DNA of 64,000 nt from Liolophura sinensis (taxonomy: Eukaryota; Mollusca; Polyplacophora; Chitonida; Chitonidae), in NCBI RefSeq assembly GCF_032854445.1, contig NC_088301.1, positions 4,265,703 through 4,329,702 of the forward strand, given 5' to 3'. Shown here in pieces: positions 24,961 through 37,435 of the stretch. Numbering within the stretch: position 1 is the stretch's first letter; each line of letters starts with the position of its first letter. A program made the position numbers and the translations under genes. The notes under the pieces were generated by a model, which was not told the DNA's origin, did not search any database, and worked only from the letters and a program-made list of their open reading frames with translations.

Positions 24961-25241
24961 CTTACTACAGGGTTTTCTGCGCTTCTCACAATAATTGACA
25001 ACTTTATTAGATTGTCGAATTAAAATAAACAAATCATTAAGTGTTGACAACTATAGGCATATAAATCATTAGTTAAATGGTCTGTGTATGTAAATTCTTT
25101 TTAACATTGGTAAAGGTCTAGTAAGTTGAATAAATGGGCTTTCAATTGCCCAATTCATTCGTGGGGTATTATTGCAGATGTGATATGCACCTGTGCCTCA
25201 GAATCACTTAAATCTCTATTGCGTCCGTGAGTCGCGTTCTC

Positions 25242-25558
25242 GGGTGAGTAAGTGAATGCTTGGGGTTTAACGTCGTACTTAACATTTTTTCAGCCATATG
25301 ACGACGAAGGAATCCTTAGAGCTGCTTCACTAAGACACCTTACCGAAAACAAGTAAACTGCCCCGCCCGAGACATTATATATACTGATACACGTCAACCA
25401 GTCGTTGCACTATCCTCCTCATGCTAAACGCCAGGCGACGAAGTTACAACTTCCTCTTTTAAGGTCTTAGGTCTGACGCGACCCAGGATTGACCCTGGAT
25501 CTACCGCCCTGGAAGCGAGTTTCTTTATTTCTAAATACCAACTGTGCTATCGGGACCA
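25242..25558 (-). mobile_element. tRNA-derived SINE (family B), duplication copy 2
   Basis: It is nearly identical to the copy 1 element, with the same altered head and the same internal deletion. That groups copies 1 and 2 apart from copy 3. Confidence 0.85.
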
Positions 25559-28177
25559 GTCACGTTCTCGAATCCAGCTCGATCGCGGGTGGATTTATCG
25601 CCAGGGGTCTTATTGTAAGCTGTAAAATATTAATATCATTTACTGAATTCAGGATATCATCTGAATGCCGACATATTTTAGGAAAAAAGTCCATATATTT
25701 ATTTTATGAATACCATATAAATAAAGAAACAATGCGTAAGGAAATGAATGATTTATGTGTAATTCTTTTCTATTGTAGAAAATTTACACACCATAACTCC
25801 TTAGTAAAATATTTAAAAAATGTACAATTTTCTTACGCACAATAGAGTATACCTAAAGTGATCTGTAGGGAGAAAATTACAGGTGATTTTGCACTGCGCA
25901 GGGGTTGTCTCCCTTTTATAGGCTGACACTTTCAGTGGTTGGAGCAGCGAGTATCCATGACTTCAGTGGGTTTTTTGAACAATTTTTCAACATTTGAAAT
26001 AGTTTAGAAATACAAGAATTTCCTGATTTATCCGACATGAATGGGTAAAAATATGTCAATCAACGCTTCTGTGTAATTAATAAATATTTCAGGGATGGGG
26101 GGGGGGGGGGGGAACTCAAAACCCCTGATGTAAACACGTGTTCATTGTGTCAGGTATATATACTTTGTGCAATGCCAACAAAAGCGTGGTCCGGAGGAGC
26201 TGGGTTATCTTGAATCGTTCAAAATCTCTTCCCACTCCAACCTTAGACCGCTTTTTTTTTTTTTTTTTTCCCTCCCACATTCTGATGATTAATATGTAGG
26301 TAATGAACTTACTAACCAAGCAAGCTCCGTTTTGTTAACGGAAGACACCGGTCTAACCTCTACCTGTATCACATGGCATGGTATAGACCTTATTCTGGTG
26401 CAGATTTCAGAATAAAACTTGTATTCTTAGAAATGGTTGAATTGCAAACAGAAATATTGAATAGTGTAACGCCTTGCGTGCATTTCTTGGAGTTGTAATG
26501 TATATCCCTGAATATAAAATTCCCACGGACCATAACACTGTTGTCATCCAATATATGCATGGGTTTGGAAATACAGTAGTACTTGTAGTCGTCATATTGC
26601 ACTCTGTCAACTGGAATTGTGCTTAACTGTATTGAAATCAAAGTGTACTTTTCATCTTCTAATTCAACATTATTAGTACATCAGTTGTTTTATTAAAGAT
26701 ATAAAATAATGGACCTTGGTGAGATTATATTGGGCCTAAGTAGTACGTACAACGTTGCTGGGTATACATTTGTGCAGTCTATAACCTTGTGAGTCTGTTG
26801 AAAACCATTGTCTTCCTACAGCGGGTTTTAACCGCAGTGTGCACAGTCTGCATATAAAGGAGAACGTTTAATTCTACTATATAGCCGTGTAATAACAGAA
26901 GGTGGGAGGTGAGGAGACGTTTATCACATCTGCTCGGGCTTTCTGCATGTCCGTGGTAATGCGGCGGTGGCAGTGATGCTAAATCAGTACAAATGAAGCC
27001 CTAAACAACGAGTCACACAAGATGCGGGTCCAGTCCACGTCTTGTACAGGCTATGTGTAGATTCTGCATCTCTCTTTGTCCATATCAGAACTTTAGTGAG
27101 TATGGAAGTCGGCTGAGGACATATTGCCCTGCGGCTCCAGGTACCATGACCAATCACACCAATGGTGACCGTGTGTGCCGTAATTGTTGTGTATAACCGA
27201 ATACTTTATCAATTTTGTAATCACAATGCTAATTCACTAATAATATTCATACAGGGACTCTCTGTGCTGAGCGCCATGGGAGGTAGCGACAAGTACCATT
27301 TGTTATAGCCAGGCACAGTCTGCCTGCTTTATGCAGTGTAATAAGGGACACATGCACTTGCGTATGGAGTGCACATGTATTTAGAAACACTAGTAAGGCG
27401 GTTCACGTGTTAGATCAGGACCCTGTATATTGCTTGTCTAATCAGGCTAATGTCCACACAGAATTTGTTGGGCAAAGTATTCAGGCAATATTGTCGTGAG
27501 TGATACAGAAAAACGTGCAGATATTGGTAAAGAAATTACTCAATCCGACATGGTATAGAAGTGGGTTGGATTTTCGATGACAAAAACGGTTTCTAAACAC
27601 ATTTACACTGGTTACCATGGCAGCAAGATAAATTTTTATGAGAAAATGATTTATATGTCACAGAGGTAATTTTTTTGGCATTTTATGCCACTGTTAACTT
27701 CATATAATTTATTCATTTCCTGTTACACAAAAAGTCACAAATCACCACTAAAACAACTTTTGGTTCCTATTTTCGTTACCATGGCATCAGCATTTTCTAG
27801 ATATACTAGTAACACAGAATATATCAGCATGATAGCCTCGAAAGCCTTGAAAAGATATGTCGAGAAGACAGTTAACTAAACGAAAGGTATGTGTTAAGTG
27901 TACAGCCATGTAGGTAATCTAACAAATGTAGTGGTTTCCATGGCAACACTATGGTAATATGTTGGAAATGGTTTCTGAAACCAACTGTCAGCCATGAGGT
28001 TAATTCGTTTCTTTATTGTTTATATTATAAGCTGGTTTCGATGGTTCAACATGGTTAGAATCAGTGAAGATTGGTTTCTGTGTGATTATATACATGAATT
28101 CTCATACGATGTATAGCCTATGATAGGCTAAACATATAATTAATCTATGTTATATGTGCATTGAAAAATTTTTCTTT

Positions 28178-28431
28178 GGGGCCTCCGTAGCTCAGTTGGT
28201 TAGCGCGCTAGCGCAGCGTAATGACCCAGGAGTCTCTCACCAATGCAGTCGCTGTAAGTTCGTCCAGCTCATGCTGGCTTCCTCTCCGGCCGTACGTGGG
28301 AAGGTCTGGCCAACAACCTCCGGATGGTCGTGGGATTCCCGGGTTTCCACCCCATCATAATGCTGGCCGCCGATCGTATAAGTGAAATATTCTTGAGTAC
28401 GGCGTAAAACACCAAATAAATAAATAAATAA
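28178..28431 (+). mobile_element. tRNA-derived SINE (family A), full length, duplication copy 2
   Basis: It is the same insertion as 22863-23116, copied by the segmental duplication. It keeps GTTCGTCCAGC at the B-box, closer to consensus than copy 1. Confidence 0.95.
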
Positions 28432-30079
28432 AAAATGTCTTACTTCATAAAGTTTTCTTTGTCGTTACTATGACAGTGGATTTTCTAATAAATGTGCTAA
28501 CAATGGTAATAACAATGTTTAATAACAATGGTATCTTTATGTATGATTATCTAGTCAATTAAAAGAAACATGGTAGTGGAAACAAAATATTTGGCCGTTT
28601 AAAGTCTTTTTCACATGAAAGATTTAACCATTTTCAGCTTCATGACAGCGACAATTGGTTATAAGCGGGTCAGCCTCTATTGCAGTGTCATTTCAACAAT
28701 ATATCGCACGCACCAAACAACCAAGTGACCAACTCAATTTTATTCTTCCAGTATCTTGTGTGGCAGGGATAAGTATTCGTAATTTCTCTGAAAATGTATG
28801 TCAAACATCTGTACAGTGGCAGATTGAGTATTTTCTGTCATTTTGCAATGCACTTTTATATTCACATGCATTTAATTAGAAGATTTTTTTATGATGACAA
28901 ATCGAAATCGAAATGTTTCTGTTGAAATTGCTGGATACATGTAGGTTGATATGTACTTTACTTTCAAGCAAAGGTTCAAAACAATACTCCTACCATATCT
29001 ACCGTGTTTAGTCATTCAGTGATCAGTGTCTGAAGGTTTTAACAGTGGCTATTGCTGAAGTAACAAATTTGACAATTAAGCAGCATGTATTTATTAAAGA
29101 ATTTTGGAGAAACACATCTACATATAAACTACTGTAGTTCAAGCCATGTGTTCTTTCAAACACACAATAGCGTGTAGTCTGGCAGAAGGCACTATTGCAC
29201 GTTATTGTGCGATTCGCAGGAGTTGCCGCCCCTTTCAGCCGTTTACTTTTTTGCGTGACGCGTCAAGTATTCATGACTCTAGTTGAGTTCTTTGAACAAT
29301 GTTTCAAGATTTAAAATAGTTTACAAATACGAAATTTTCGAGTTTTATCCCATATCATTTTAAAATGGAAAGATATAATTTAGATTTTTATTTAAATTTT
29401 GTTTTCCACATATACGTATATATAATTGTGCCCAGTGGGAATATTTTTTTTGTAGTTCGCTCTGGACGTACCACTGGGCATTTATTGACCTTTCACACTG
29501 AATATAACAGTTCACCTTCAGAGTACCCACGTTCTCATGTATTGCAGGTGCCCGTGCAATGTCAAGGAATTAGTTCTCTTTGCCTGGTGCCCATTTTCCC
29601 TGCATGAACTGTATCAGCAGTGTAGGTCTATATGAACTTTGTGAAGTTCTCGGAAAAATGATTCACTCTTTAAATTGTGTATCATTGCAAGAATTTAATG
29701 ATTTATCCGAAGTTATTTCAAACGGCAATATGTCATTAACAGTTTCCATGTAATTTCCAAACAGTTCAGGGCTAATATTCTAATATCTGCGCACCTTGTG
29801 TAACCACGAGTTTATTCTGTCAGACATATACTTTGTACAAAGCTCAGCTTACTGTGGTCAGGAGGAGCTGAGTTGTCCCGAACCCTTGTTAAGCACTACC
29901 TTGCCCTCCATCAATAGACCATTATCTGTTTTGTCACTTGTCGTTCTAGCTACTGTTGTCAAGGAAGAAAAGAACTATAAATTTTGATTAGACAAAATGC
30001 TCACACTTGGGTTATTTCTTAAACAAAACATCCTTCTAACGACTTACCATAGAATGACCTCATGAATTGAAGTAGGGCA

Positions 30080-30235
30080 TTCTATTTATTTATTCATTTA
30101 TTTAGTGGTGTTTTACGCCGTACTCAAGAATATATTTAACTTATACAACGACGGCGAACATTATGTAGGGACGAAACCGCACAGAACCCAGTGAAACCCA
30201 GGACCAACCGCCGGATGCCTCCAAATCTTCTTACT
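30080..30235 (-). mobile_element. SINE with family A-type tail and a different body, copy 3
   Basis: The tail is CTTGAGTACGGCGTAAAACACC with AATA repeats on the minus strand. The body reads GGCATCCGGCGGTTGGTCC and GGGTTTCACTGGGTTCTGTG, which differs from the main family A body. Copies 1 and 2 hold deleted versions at the same place. Confidence 0.75.
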
Positions 30236-30521
30236 ACAAGGCTTTCTGCGCTTCTCACAATAATTGACAACTTTATTAGATTGTCAAATTAGAATAAAGA
30301 AAAGGAATTAAGTGTTGACAACTATAGGCATATAGATCATAAGTTAATAGGTCTATGTGTGTAAATTTTTAAAGGTCTAGTAAGTTGAATAAATGGGCTT
30401 TCAATTGCTGATCCATTGCTCATGTGATATGCACCTGTGCCTCAGAATCAACTAGCCATCTCTACTGCCACAAACCAAACCATAACTTAAGTCTCTATTG
30501 CGTCCGTGAGTCGCGTTCTCG

Positions 30522-30857
30522 GGTGAGTAAGTGAATGCTTGGGGTTTAACGTCGTACTTAACATTTTTTTCAGTCATATGACGACGAAGGAATCCTTAGA
30601 GTGCATGTAATGTACCTTCTTGTTGCAGGACGGATGTTCACCGCTGCTTCAGTGAGACGCCTTACCGAAGGCAAGTAAACCTCCCCGCCCGAGACATTAT
30701 ACTGATACACGTCAACCAGTCGTCGCACTATCGCTTTCATGCCAAACGCCAAGCGAGGAACTCCTCTTTTAAGGTCTTAGGTGTGACTCGACCCAGGATT
30801 GACCCTGGATCTACCGCTCCCGAACCGGACGCTCCACCAACTGTGCTATCGGGGCCG
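30522..30857 (-). mobile_element. tRNA-derived SINE (family B), best preserved copy inside the duplication
   Basis: The head has an A-box-like ATAGCACAGTTGGTGGAGCG and a B-box-like GGGTCAATCC. The tail is GACGTTAAACCCCAAGCA plus TCACT repeats. Target duplications GTCGCGTTCTCG (30510-30521) and GTCGCGTACTCG (30858-30869) flank it. Confidence 0.92.
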
Positions 30858-30893
30858 GTCGCGTACTCGAATCCAGCTGGATTCATCGCCAGG

Positions 30894-31096
30894 GGTCTTA
30901 TGGCAAGCTGTAAATTAATGATATCAAACAATGATTAGTATTCTTGATATCATGAACTGAATATGTGATATCTTAAATCCAATTAATGATATCATAAATC
31001 CGTTTTATAATATCATTACATGAATTCAAGATATCTTAAATTATTTTAACATATCAAAAATTGCGTTTATAAAGTAAAACGGCTTGCCATACGGTC
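30894..31096. mobile_element. Small palindromic GATATC-rich element with terminal inverted repeats
   Basis: The left end TATGGCAAGCTGT pairs with the right end ACGGCTTGCCATA. Between them lie repeated GATATC palindromes. It is related to 350-975. Copies 1 and 2 keep only a fused remnant, near 20305-20360 and 25610-25670. It looks like a non-autonomous DNA element. No transposase is present. Confidence 0.65.
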
Positions 31097-33217
31097 TAAC
31101 ATCAGCATCTTGTCAGGCTAAATTTCCCGTCAGGGCTCTGTATATATCTGAGTGCCGACATATTTTAGGAAAAAAGTCCATATATTTTTTTTAAGAATAC
31201 TAGAAATAAACATACAATGACTAAGAAAATCCATGTCTATCTGATTACCGTAAACACACTCACCTTTCACAGTGTTCCATTCCGGCACAAGTTTGAAATA
31301 AAATTGAATAATTAACTGTACACACATAACAGTGGAGTAAAACTATTTACTTGAAAAGTTTGAAAAGTGGCTATTGGTGAAGTAACGTATTGGACAATTA
31401 AACAGCGTCGTTGTATTTATTAAAGATTTTTTTTTCAGACACATGCATACATTCATATATTTATATTCAATACATTAGTGAATTTTGAACTGTATAATCT
31501 ACAGTACGAGCTGACTACACAAACTTGGTAATGAAGGCTTTGTTACCGGTATATATAAAACGTATAGGCCTATATACATGCCAGGGAGTGTCTCAATTCA
31601 TATTTATGATTGATGTGTAATTCTTTTCTATTGTAGAAAATTTACACACCATAACTCCTTAGTAAAATATTGAAAAATGTATAACTTTCAAACGCACAAT
31701 AGAGTATACCTAAAGTGATCTACATGTATATGGAGAAAATTACAGGTGATAATGCAATACGCTGGGGTTGTCTCCCTTTTATGGGCTGACACTTTCAGTG
31801 GTTGGAGCAGCGAGTATCCATGACTTCAGTGAGTTCTTTGAACAATTTTTCAACATTTGAAATAGTTTAGAAATACAAGAATTTCCTGATTTATCCGATA
31901 TGAATGAGTGAAAATATGTAGTTTACAGCTTCTGTGTAATTTATAAATATTTCAGGGGATTGGGGTGTCTAAATACCCATGATGTAAACACGTGTTCATT
32001 GTGTCAGGTATATATACTCTGTGCAGTCCTTTCATTACCGTGGTCCGGAGGAGCTGGGTTATCTTGAAACTTTCAATCTGTCTTCCCACTCCAACATTAG
32101 ACCGCTTTTTGTTTTCTTTTTTTCTTCTTCTTTTTTTTCCCCTCCCACATTCTGATGATTAATATGTAGGTAATGAACTTACTAACCAAGCAAGCTCCGT
32201 TTTGTTAACGGAAGACACCGGTCTAACCTCTACCTGTATCACATGGTGTAGACCTTATTTTGGTGCAGATTTCAGAATAAAACTTGTATTCTTAAAAATG
32301 GTTGAATTGCAAACAGAAATATCGAATAGTGTAACGCCTTGCGTGCATTTCTTGGAGTTGTAATGTATATCCCTGAATATAAAATTCCCACGGACCATAA
32401 CACTGTTGTCATCCAATATATGCATGAGTTTGGAAATACAGTAGTATTTGTAGTCGTCATATTGCACTCTGTCAACTGGAATTGTACTTAACTGTATTGG
32501 AATCAAAGTGTACTTTTCATCTTCTAATTCAACATTATTAGTACATCAGTTGTTTTATTAAAGATATACAATAATGGGCCTTGGTGAGATTATATAGGGC
32601 CCAAGTAGTACGTACAGCGCTGCTGGGTATACATTTGTGCAGTCTATAACCCTGTGAGTCTGTTGAAAACCACTGTGTTCTTACAGCGGGGTTTTTAATC
32701 GCAGTGTGCACAGTCTACATATAAAGGAGAACGTTTAATTCTACTATACAGCCGTGTAATAACAGAAGGTGGGAGGTGAGGAGACGTTTATCACATCCCG
32801 TCGTGCCTCATTCACTGGGCTCTGCATGTCCGTGGTAATGCGGCGGTGGCAGTGATGCTAAATCAGTACAAATGAAGCCCTAAACAACGAGTCACACAAG
32901 ATGCGGGTCCAGTCCACGTCTTGTACAGGCTATGTGTAGATTCTGCATCTCTCTTTGTCCATATCAGAACTTTAGTGAGTATGGAAGTCGGCTGAGGACA
33001 TATCGCCCTGCGGCTCCAGGTACGACGACCAGTCACACCAATGGTGACCGTGTGGCGTTTGACAAGATGTCATCATCCGGCTTCCATAAGTGAGAGCTAT
33101 AGTGATAGACGGCACTCGTAGGCCCGTTCGCACTGATTTTCCACGTGGGAGTGTTCGTCGGTAACTTGACTTTCAGTCGTTAGAACATGAACACGAAGTT
33201 TTCTACTTAGGAGTTGT

Positions 33218-33580
33218 GACCGGCCCGGATAGCACAGTTGGTAGAGCGTCCGCTTCGGGACCGGTAGATCCAGGATCAATCCTTGATCGAGTCACACCTA
33301 AGACTTTAAAAGAGGAAGTTGTAACTTCCTCGCTTGGCGTTCAGCATGAAGGGGATAGTGCAACGACTGGTTGACCCGTATCAGTATAATGACTCGGGCG
33401 AAGCGGCTTACTTGCCTTCGGTAAGTGTCTCAGTGAAGCAGCACTAAATAAAAGAGCGGTGGAAATCCGTCTGCAACAAGGAGGCACATTACACGTACAT
33501 GCACCCTAAGGATTCCTTCTTCGTCATATGACTGAAAAATTGTTGAGTACGACGTTAAACCCCAAGCACTCACTCACTCA
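33218..33580 (+). mobile_element. tRNA-derived SINE (family B), full length, with 15-base target duplication
   Basis: It starts GACCGGCCCGGATAGCACAG, giving A-box TAGCACAGTTGG, with B-box GGATCAATCC. It ends GACGTTAAACCCCAAGCACT plus CACT repeats. The duplication CTACTTAGGAGTTGT lies at 33203-33217 and 33581-33595. At 363 bases it is a reference copy for the family in this window. Confidence 0.96.
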
Positions 33581-34261
33581 CTACTTAGGAGTTGTCTTCC
33601 ATTTGTCGGAAAGTTCGTCAGTGACTTGCCTAACGTGGGTGGTTTACGCCATGCGCTCTGATTAATTTACCAATTAAACTGATCACAATCGTGTAAATGT
33701 AAAATTCTTCAGTTTTGCCAGAACAATGAAAAAATAAATAAATAAAGTTAGTGAGTGTAGCATTAAACAACAATCAATCAGTAAATCACTGCATAGAAAG
33801 CGGAGCATGGACTGTTACGGAGGTACATATTTACAAACCGTAAGTGTCTGATGGGACATGCACAATAGCAATTACAGGTAATTAAGGTGAATTAGTAAAC
33901 ATGAAAAGAATCTTCAGAAGAGTTCATTTTGGTGAATGAATATAATATCGACAAGGGCTTAAAAGCTATGTTTCTGTACGATAATTTCCAGACGAAAATA
34001 TAACAGTAGTGTGTCGTAATTTGTTGTGTATAATCGAATACTTTATCTCTTTGTAATCACAATGCTATTTTCACCAATAATATTTTCAAGAGGACATGAC
34101 AATGTATTTATTTATCTTCGTTTCACCCTATATAAGAGTTTAAGTGAAAGAATACGCTATATTAAAGCAGTATGAAGATTATAGTTTTCAATGGCCTTCA
34201 CACTGGAGCTCTCAGTGCTGAGCACTATGTGACGTATCGACAAGCACCATTTATTAAAAAG

Positions 34262-34345
34262 TCTTTGCATGACATGACCCGACCCGGGTTTGATCCCAGG
34301 ACTCCAGATTTGAGATTTTGAGGCGAACGCTCTAAGCATTTCAAC
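34262..34345 (-). mobile_element. tRNA-like SINE head fragment
   Basis: On the minus strand the sequence CTTAGAGCGTTCGCCTCAAA, followed by a B-box GGGATCAAACCC, resembles a tRNA. The 3' side has no acceptor-stem partner. It is therefore the head of a third tRNA-derived family and not a tRNA gene. Confidence 0.55.
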
Positions 34346-36189
34346 TGCATATGATTTACAATCTGCAATAAGTATGTTTTTGATCACTTCGCCACGTATT
34401 CATTGCCCAGTTTACCAATCTTCTCATGTCTCCCTCCGCGCGGCTCCCGGCTTTTGGAAGAGTGGTGTATTTTGCTTAATACTGATTGAGGGGGGGGGGG
34501 GGGGCTTATGTCCGGCAGGTTTTTTTGTTCGCGGGGTTTTTGTCCCGTCCTCCCCACCCCACCCACCGTATTTTCCACTCATATCTTGGCTGAGGTCTCA
34601 CGGTATACATGTACATGAACTCACATGGTAACAAATATATAGCCATGGCACATATACGTGTAAGTAACATATAGTATGATGACAGTACTGATTCCTTTAC
34701 AATATAAGAACCAGGATACAAAGGCACAATATAGAGTATAATGCCAGTAAACTAATTCAAAGAATAAAAAAATAAATAAAAGTCATTGTGAAAAAATTTC
34801 GTCACAGACGCTCATCTGTGGCTGTCGTATTAATGGCTGGGCCACAGCTCTTAAACTCGGAGACCCCAATGTTAAACTTTCATGAAATCTCGACGCGAAA
34901 CTCGGAACACTGGCTTTTAATAATTTTTTTTGGTCAGTTGTACGGCTTTTCGACCCCACGTCTCGAGGCACCAGTTAACTTTCAATGGCTGCATGAGAAA
35001 GCCTCCATAGGTCACACGAGTTCCGGGGTCTAACATGATCTGAGGTAGACTTTTTAAAACTCTGTCATTTTTTTTTTTTTTTTGCGTATATCACTTTCCC
35101 GGCTCGGTACTCTTAAGCCCCTTTGTCGGTACTCCCAAAATGGCTCATCTACGGTAATCTAGGGTTGCGGAGCTTCCGGGGCTAGGGTCCGTGTTAGTTA
35201 CCCCATTGCCCAAAACCCGCTACCGTCCAAGCCCACTTTGAATTCTATTCCAACGCCACTATTGGAGATATGTAAAATCTATGATTTCAACCGTATATTT
35301 AGTCACTTAATTCATATAGGGTCTATTTAGTTCAAGTATTTTAATTCAAGGACTGTGATATAAAAAAACGTGTTCACGAGGAGTTTCAGCCGATGTAAGA
35401 ATATTGACTGGAATTTAATCACTGATGTGTAACTCATTTCGAGAAAATTCAGGCACCGAAGTTCCTGATTATACTACTGAAATATGTATAAATTCAAACA
35501 GATAAAAGTCTGTATTCTCGAATTAATGTATACCGGTAACATTCAGACCGGTAGTGGCGTAGTATAGAATTCTGATTCCAAACAGGTGATTGTGCAAGGC
35601 GAATAGGTTGCCTCCCTTCATACGTGCACACTTTACTTGCCTTATGTATCAAAGATGAATAGCTTTTGCACAGTGTTTTAAACAATATTTCATTATTTAA
35701 AAATCCCCAAAATACAAAAATTTCTTGATTTTTCCCACATTAGTTTAAGTGGAAATATGTCACCGCATAGTTTCCACACAGTTCAGGGCTAAATCCAGTA
35801 ACCCTGATGTAAGCACGTGTTCAGTGGGTCAGTTACATAAACCCTATACAATTCTAGTCGTGTGTGGTTCGGAGGAACTGGGTTATCCGATCGTGCTGAA
35901 TTGTCATCCCATGCCATAAATAGACCGCATCATTTTTACTTATCTTTATTTCTTGGTGTTATTGGGTGATTATGTTTCGTGGTTGTTCTCGTGTCGCGCT
36001 CTAGCTTCCCGCTCTGTTGTCAATTGAGGGCTTGTGAATTCACATATGATAGGTACACATATCATGCTAGGGGGGTGTTGAGGGTTAACATCCTTATCTT
36101 CTCTTCGCTCCCTGGACAAACGAGTTTCAATCCCATCCCCAGACATTCCATCACTTATAGAGATAACTAACTATATTTTGTAGCGCGTG
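34346..36189. repeat. Old repeat fragments related to the duplicated unit
   Basis: About 34800-34990 matches 16010-16140. About 35560-35940 matches the sub-repeat at 20590-20960, sharing CAGTTCAGGGCTAAT, GATGTAAGCACGTGTTCA, GTGGTTCGGAGGAACTGGGT and ATAGACCGC. A G-run at 34491-34504 and a T-run at 35067-35084 are low-complexity. No gene is recognised. Confidence 0.55.
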
Positions 36190-37345
36190 GTATTCAAAAA
36201 GTTGATTATTTTTAAAATCAGTCAATATCAAAACCAATCAATATTGTGTGTGGCCGCCCTTTGCTTCTATATGCATGCAAAATCTCTCCGATGCATAGAA
36301 AAAGTCATTCGTCAGATGAGATGGCCTGAGATTCGTTGCCACTCACCTTGAAGAGCGAACGCCATTTCTTGTCCGTTGGCTGCAAGGTGTGGCCGTTGTC
36401 TTACTCGACGACCCATGATATCCCAACGGTGTTCTGTGGGGGGACATATCTGGGCAACTTGCAGGCCACGGCAAGACGTTGACGTCGTTGGCATCCAGGA
36501 AGTTCTGCATAACTCGAGCTTTATGTGGCCTGGCGTTGTCCTGCTGGTACAGAACACCACGTGGCTGCTCTTGAAGGACAACAGGACGTAGAATTTCATC
36601 CACGTAACGTTGAGCTATTAGGTTCCCATAGATGTTGACCAGTGGTGTCCGTTCCTCTCCAAAAATCCCACCACACCCCATCAAGCTGCCAGCACCAAAC
36701 TGTACCACCTCCTGGACGCAAGATGCAGCCATTCGTTCGCCTCTTCGACGGTAAACTCGCTGTCTGCCATCGGCTCGGAACACGCAGAAGCGGCTTTCGT
36801 CCGTGAAAACAACACGTTGCCAATCACGTCGCTGCCAACGGCATACAATTCGAGCCCATAGCAACCTCTGGCGACGATGTTAGGCTGTCAACAACTGCTC
36901 TGAGAATGGTCGATAGGCCCTAATTCCGTGAACCATGAGTCTCCTGGACATCGTCTGCCGACTGACCCGGTGACCTAAGGCATTGATTGACGATGGCGTC
37001 ACTGTCTGGAAGCGGTTCCTCAGGTGTAAGGTGCGCAGGTACCCGTCTTCCCTGGGCCTGCCTGTTCTTGGCCTGTCTGATGTCTACCCTGTCTGTCTGT
37101 AACGTTGCATCAAGTTTGACACAGTTACACGTAAGCAGCCGAAGGTCCTTGCAATGTGGGCATGGGTGGCTCCCATGGATACCATACCATGGGCCCTCTC
37201 GCGTTGTTCTGGAGTCAATCGAGGCAGTACTTTGGTGGTTTTTAGTCAGTGTGCAAGTCCAGCAGACTGTGTGTAACGTTTTTATATACTTATTACATGT
37301 GCAGTTGTGGCCATCCATGGGTCCCGTGATTTTTCAACTTTCTTC
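36190..37345 (-). mobile_element. Second Tc1/mariner element, decayed, ends uncertain
   Basis: The ends were judged only from weak inverted similarity around AAAAAGTTGATTATTTTT (left) and GATTTTTCAACTTTCTTCG (right). The body holds the transposase remnant described separately. It differs clearly in sequence from the element at 17461-18989, so it is another family and not a duplicate. Confidence 0.65.
36312..37230 (-). pseudogene. Tc1/mariner transposase remnant with several frameshifts
   Basis: The N-terminus near 37230-37110 reads LPRLTPEQRERAHGMVSMGA in one frame and ARTFGC further on. The middle (36864-36343) has VVFTDESRFCVF with the first Asp and YQQDNARPHKAR with the second. A six-C run near 36440 shifts the frame, and the family segment TEHRWDIMGRRVR continues in the next frame down to 36312. 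At least two frameshifts are needed to read the whole protein, so it cannot make active transposase. Confidence 0.9.
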
Positions 37346-37435
37346 GTTGTCTCAAAACAAATTCGTGTGGGCGTATATGACGCTTGTCGCACATGAGAAT
37401 GCGCTTCGCACAATGTTTTTTTCTTACAATAATTT

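Larger units (their letters stand above)
24064..29405 (+). repeat. Segmental tandem duplication, copy 2 (about 5.34 kb)
   Basis: It is the most complete tandem copy without the Tc1 insertion. Near 24268-24285 it reads CATGAACTGTATCAGCAGTG, which is the empty site of that transposon. It contains a family B SINE at 25242-25558 and a family A SINE at 28178-28431. Small open frames, such as 27685-27879 (identical in protein to 22370-22564), are conserved only because the DNA is recently duplicated. Confidence 0.92.
29406..34260 (+). repeat. Segmental tandem duplication, copy 3 (partial, more diverged)
   Basis: It follows copies 1 and 2 from about 29406 to 33050. It is then broken by unrelated DNA and a family B SINE, and homology resumes at about 33995-34260 (TTGTTGTGTATAATCGAATA). 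It retains longer versions of the SINEs and of the GATATC element than copies 1 and 2. The Tc1 site is empty near 29605-29620. Confidence 0.85.
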
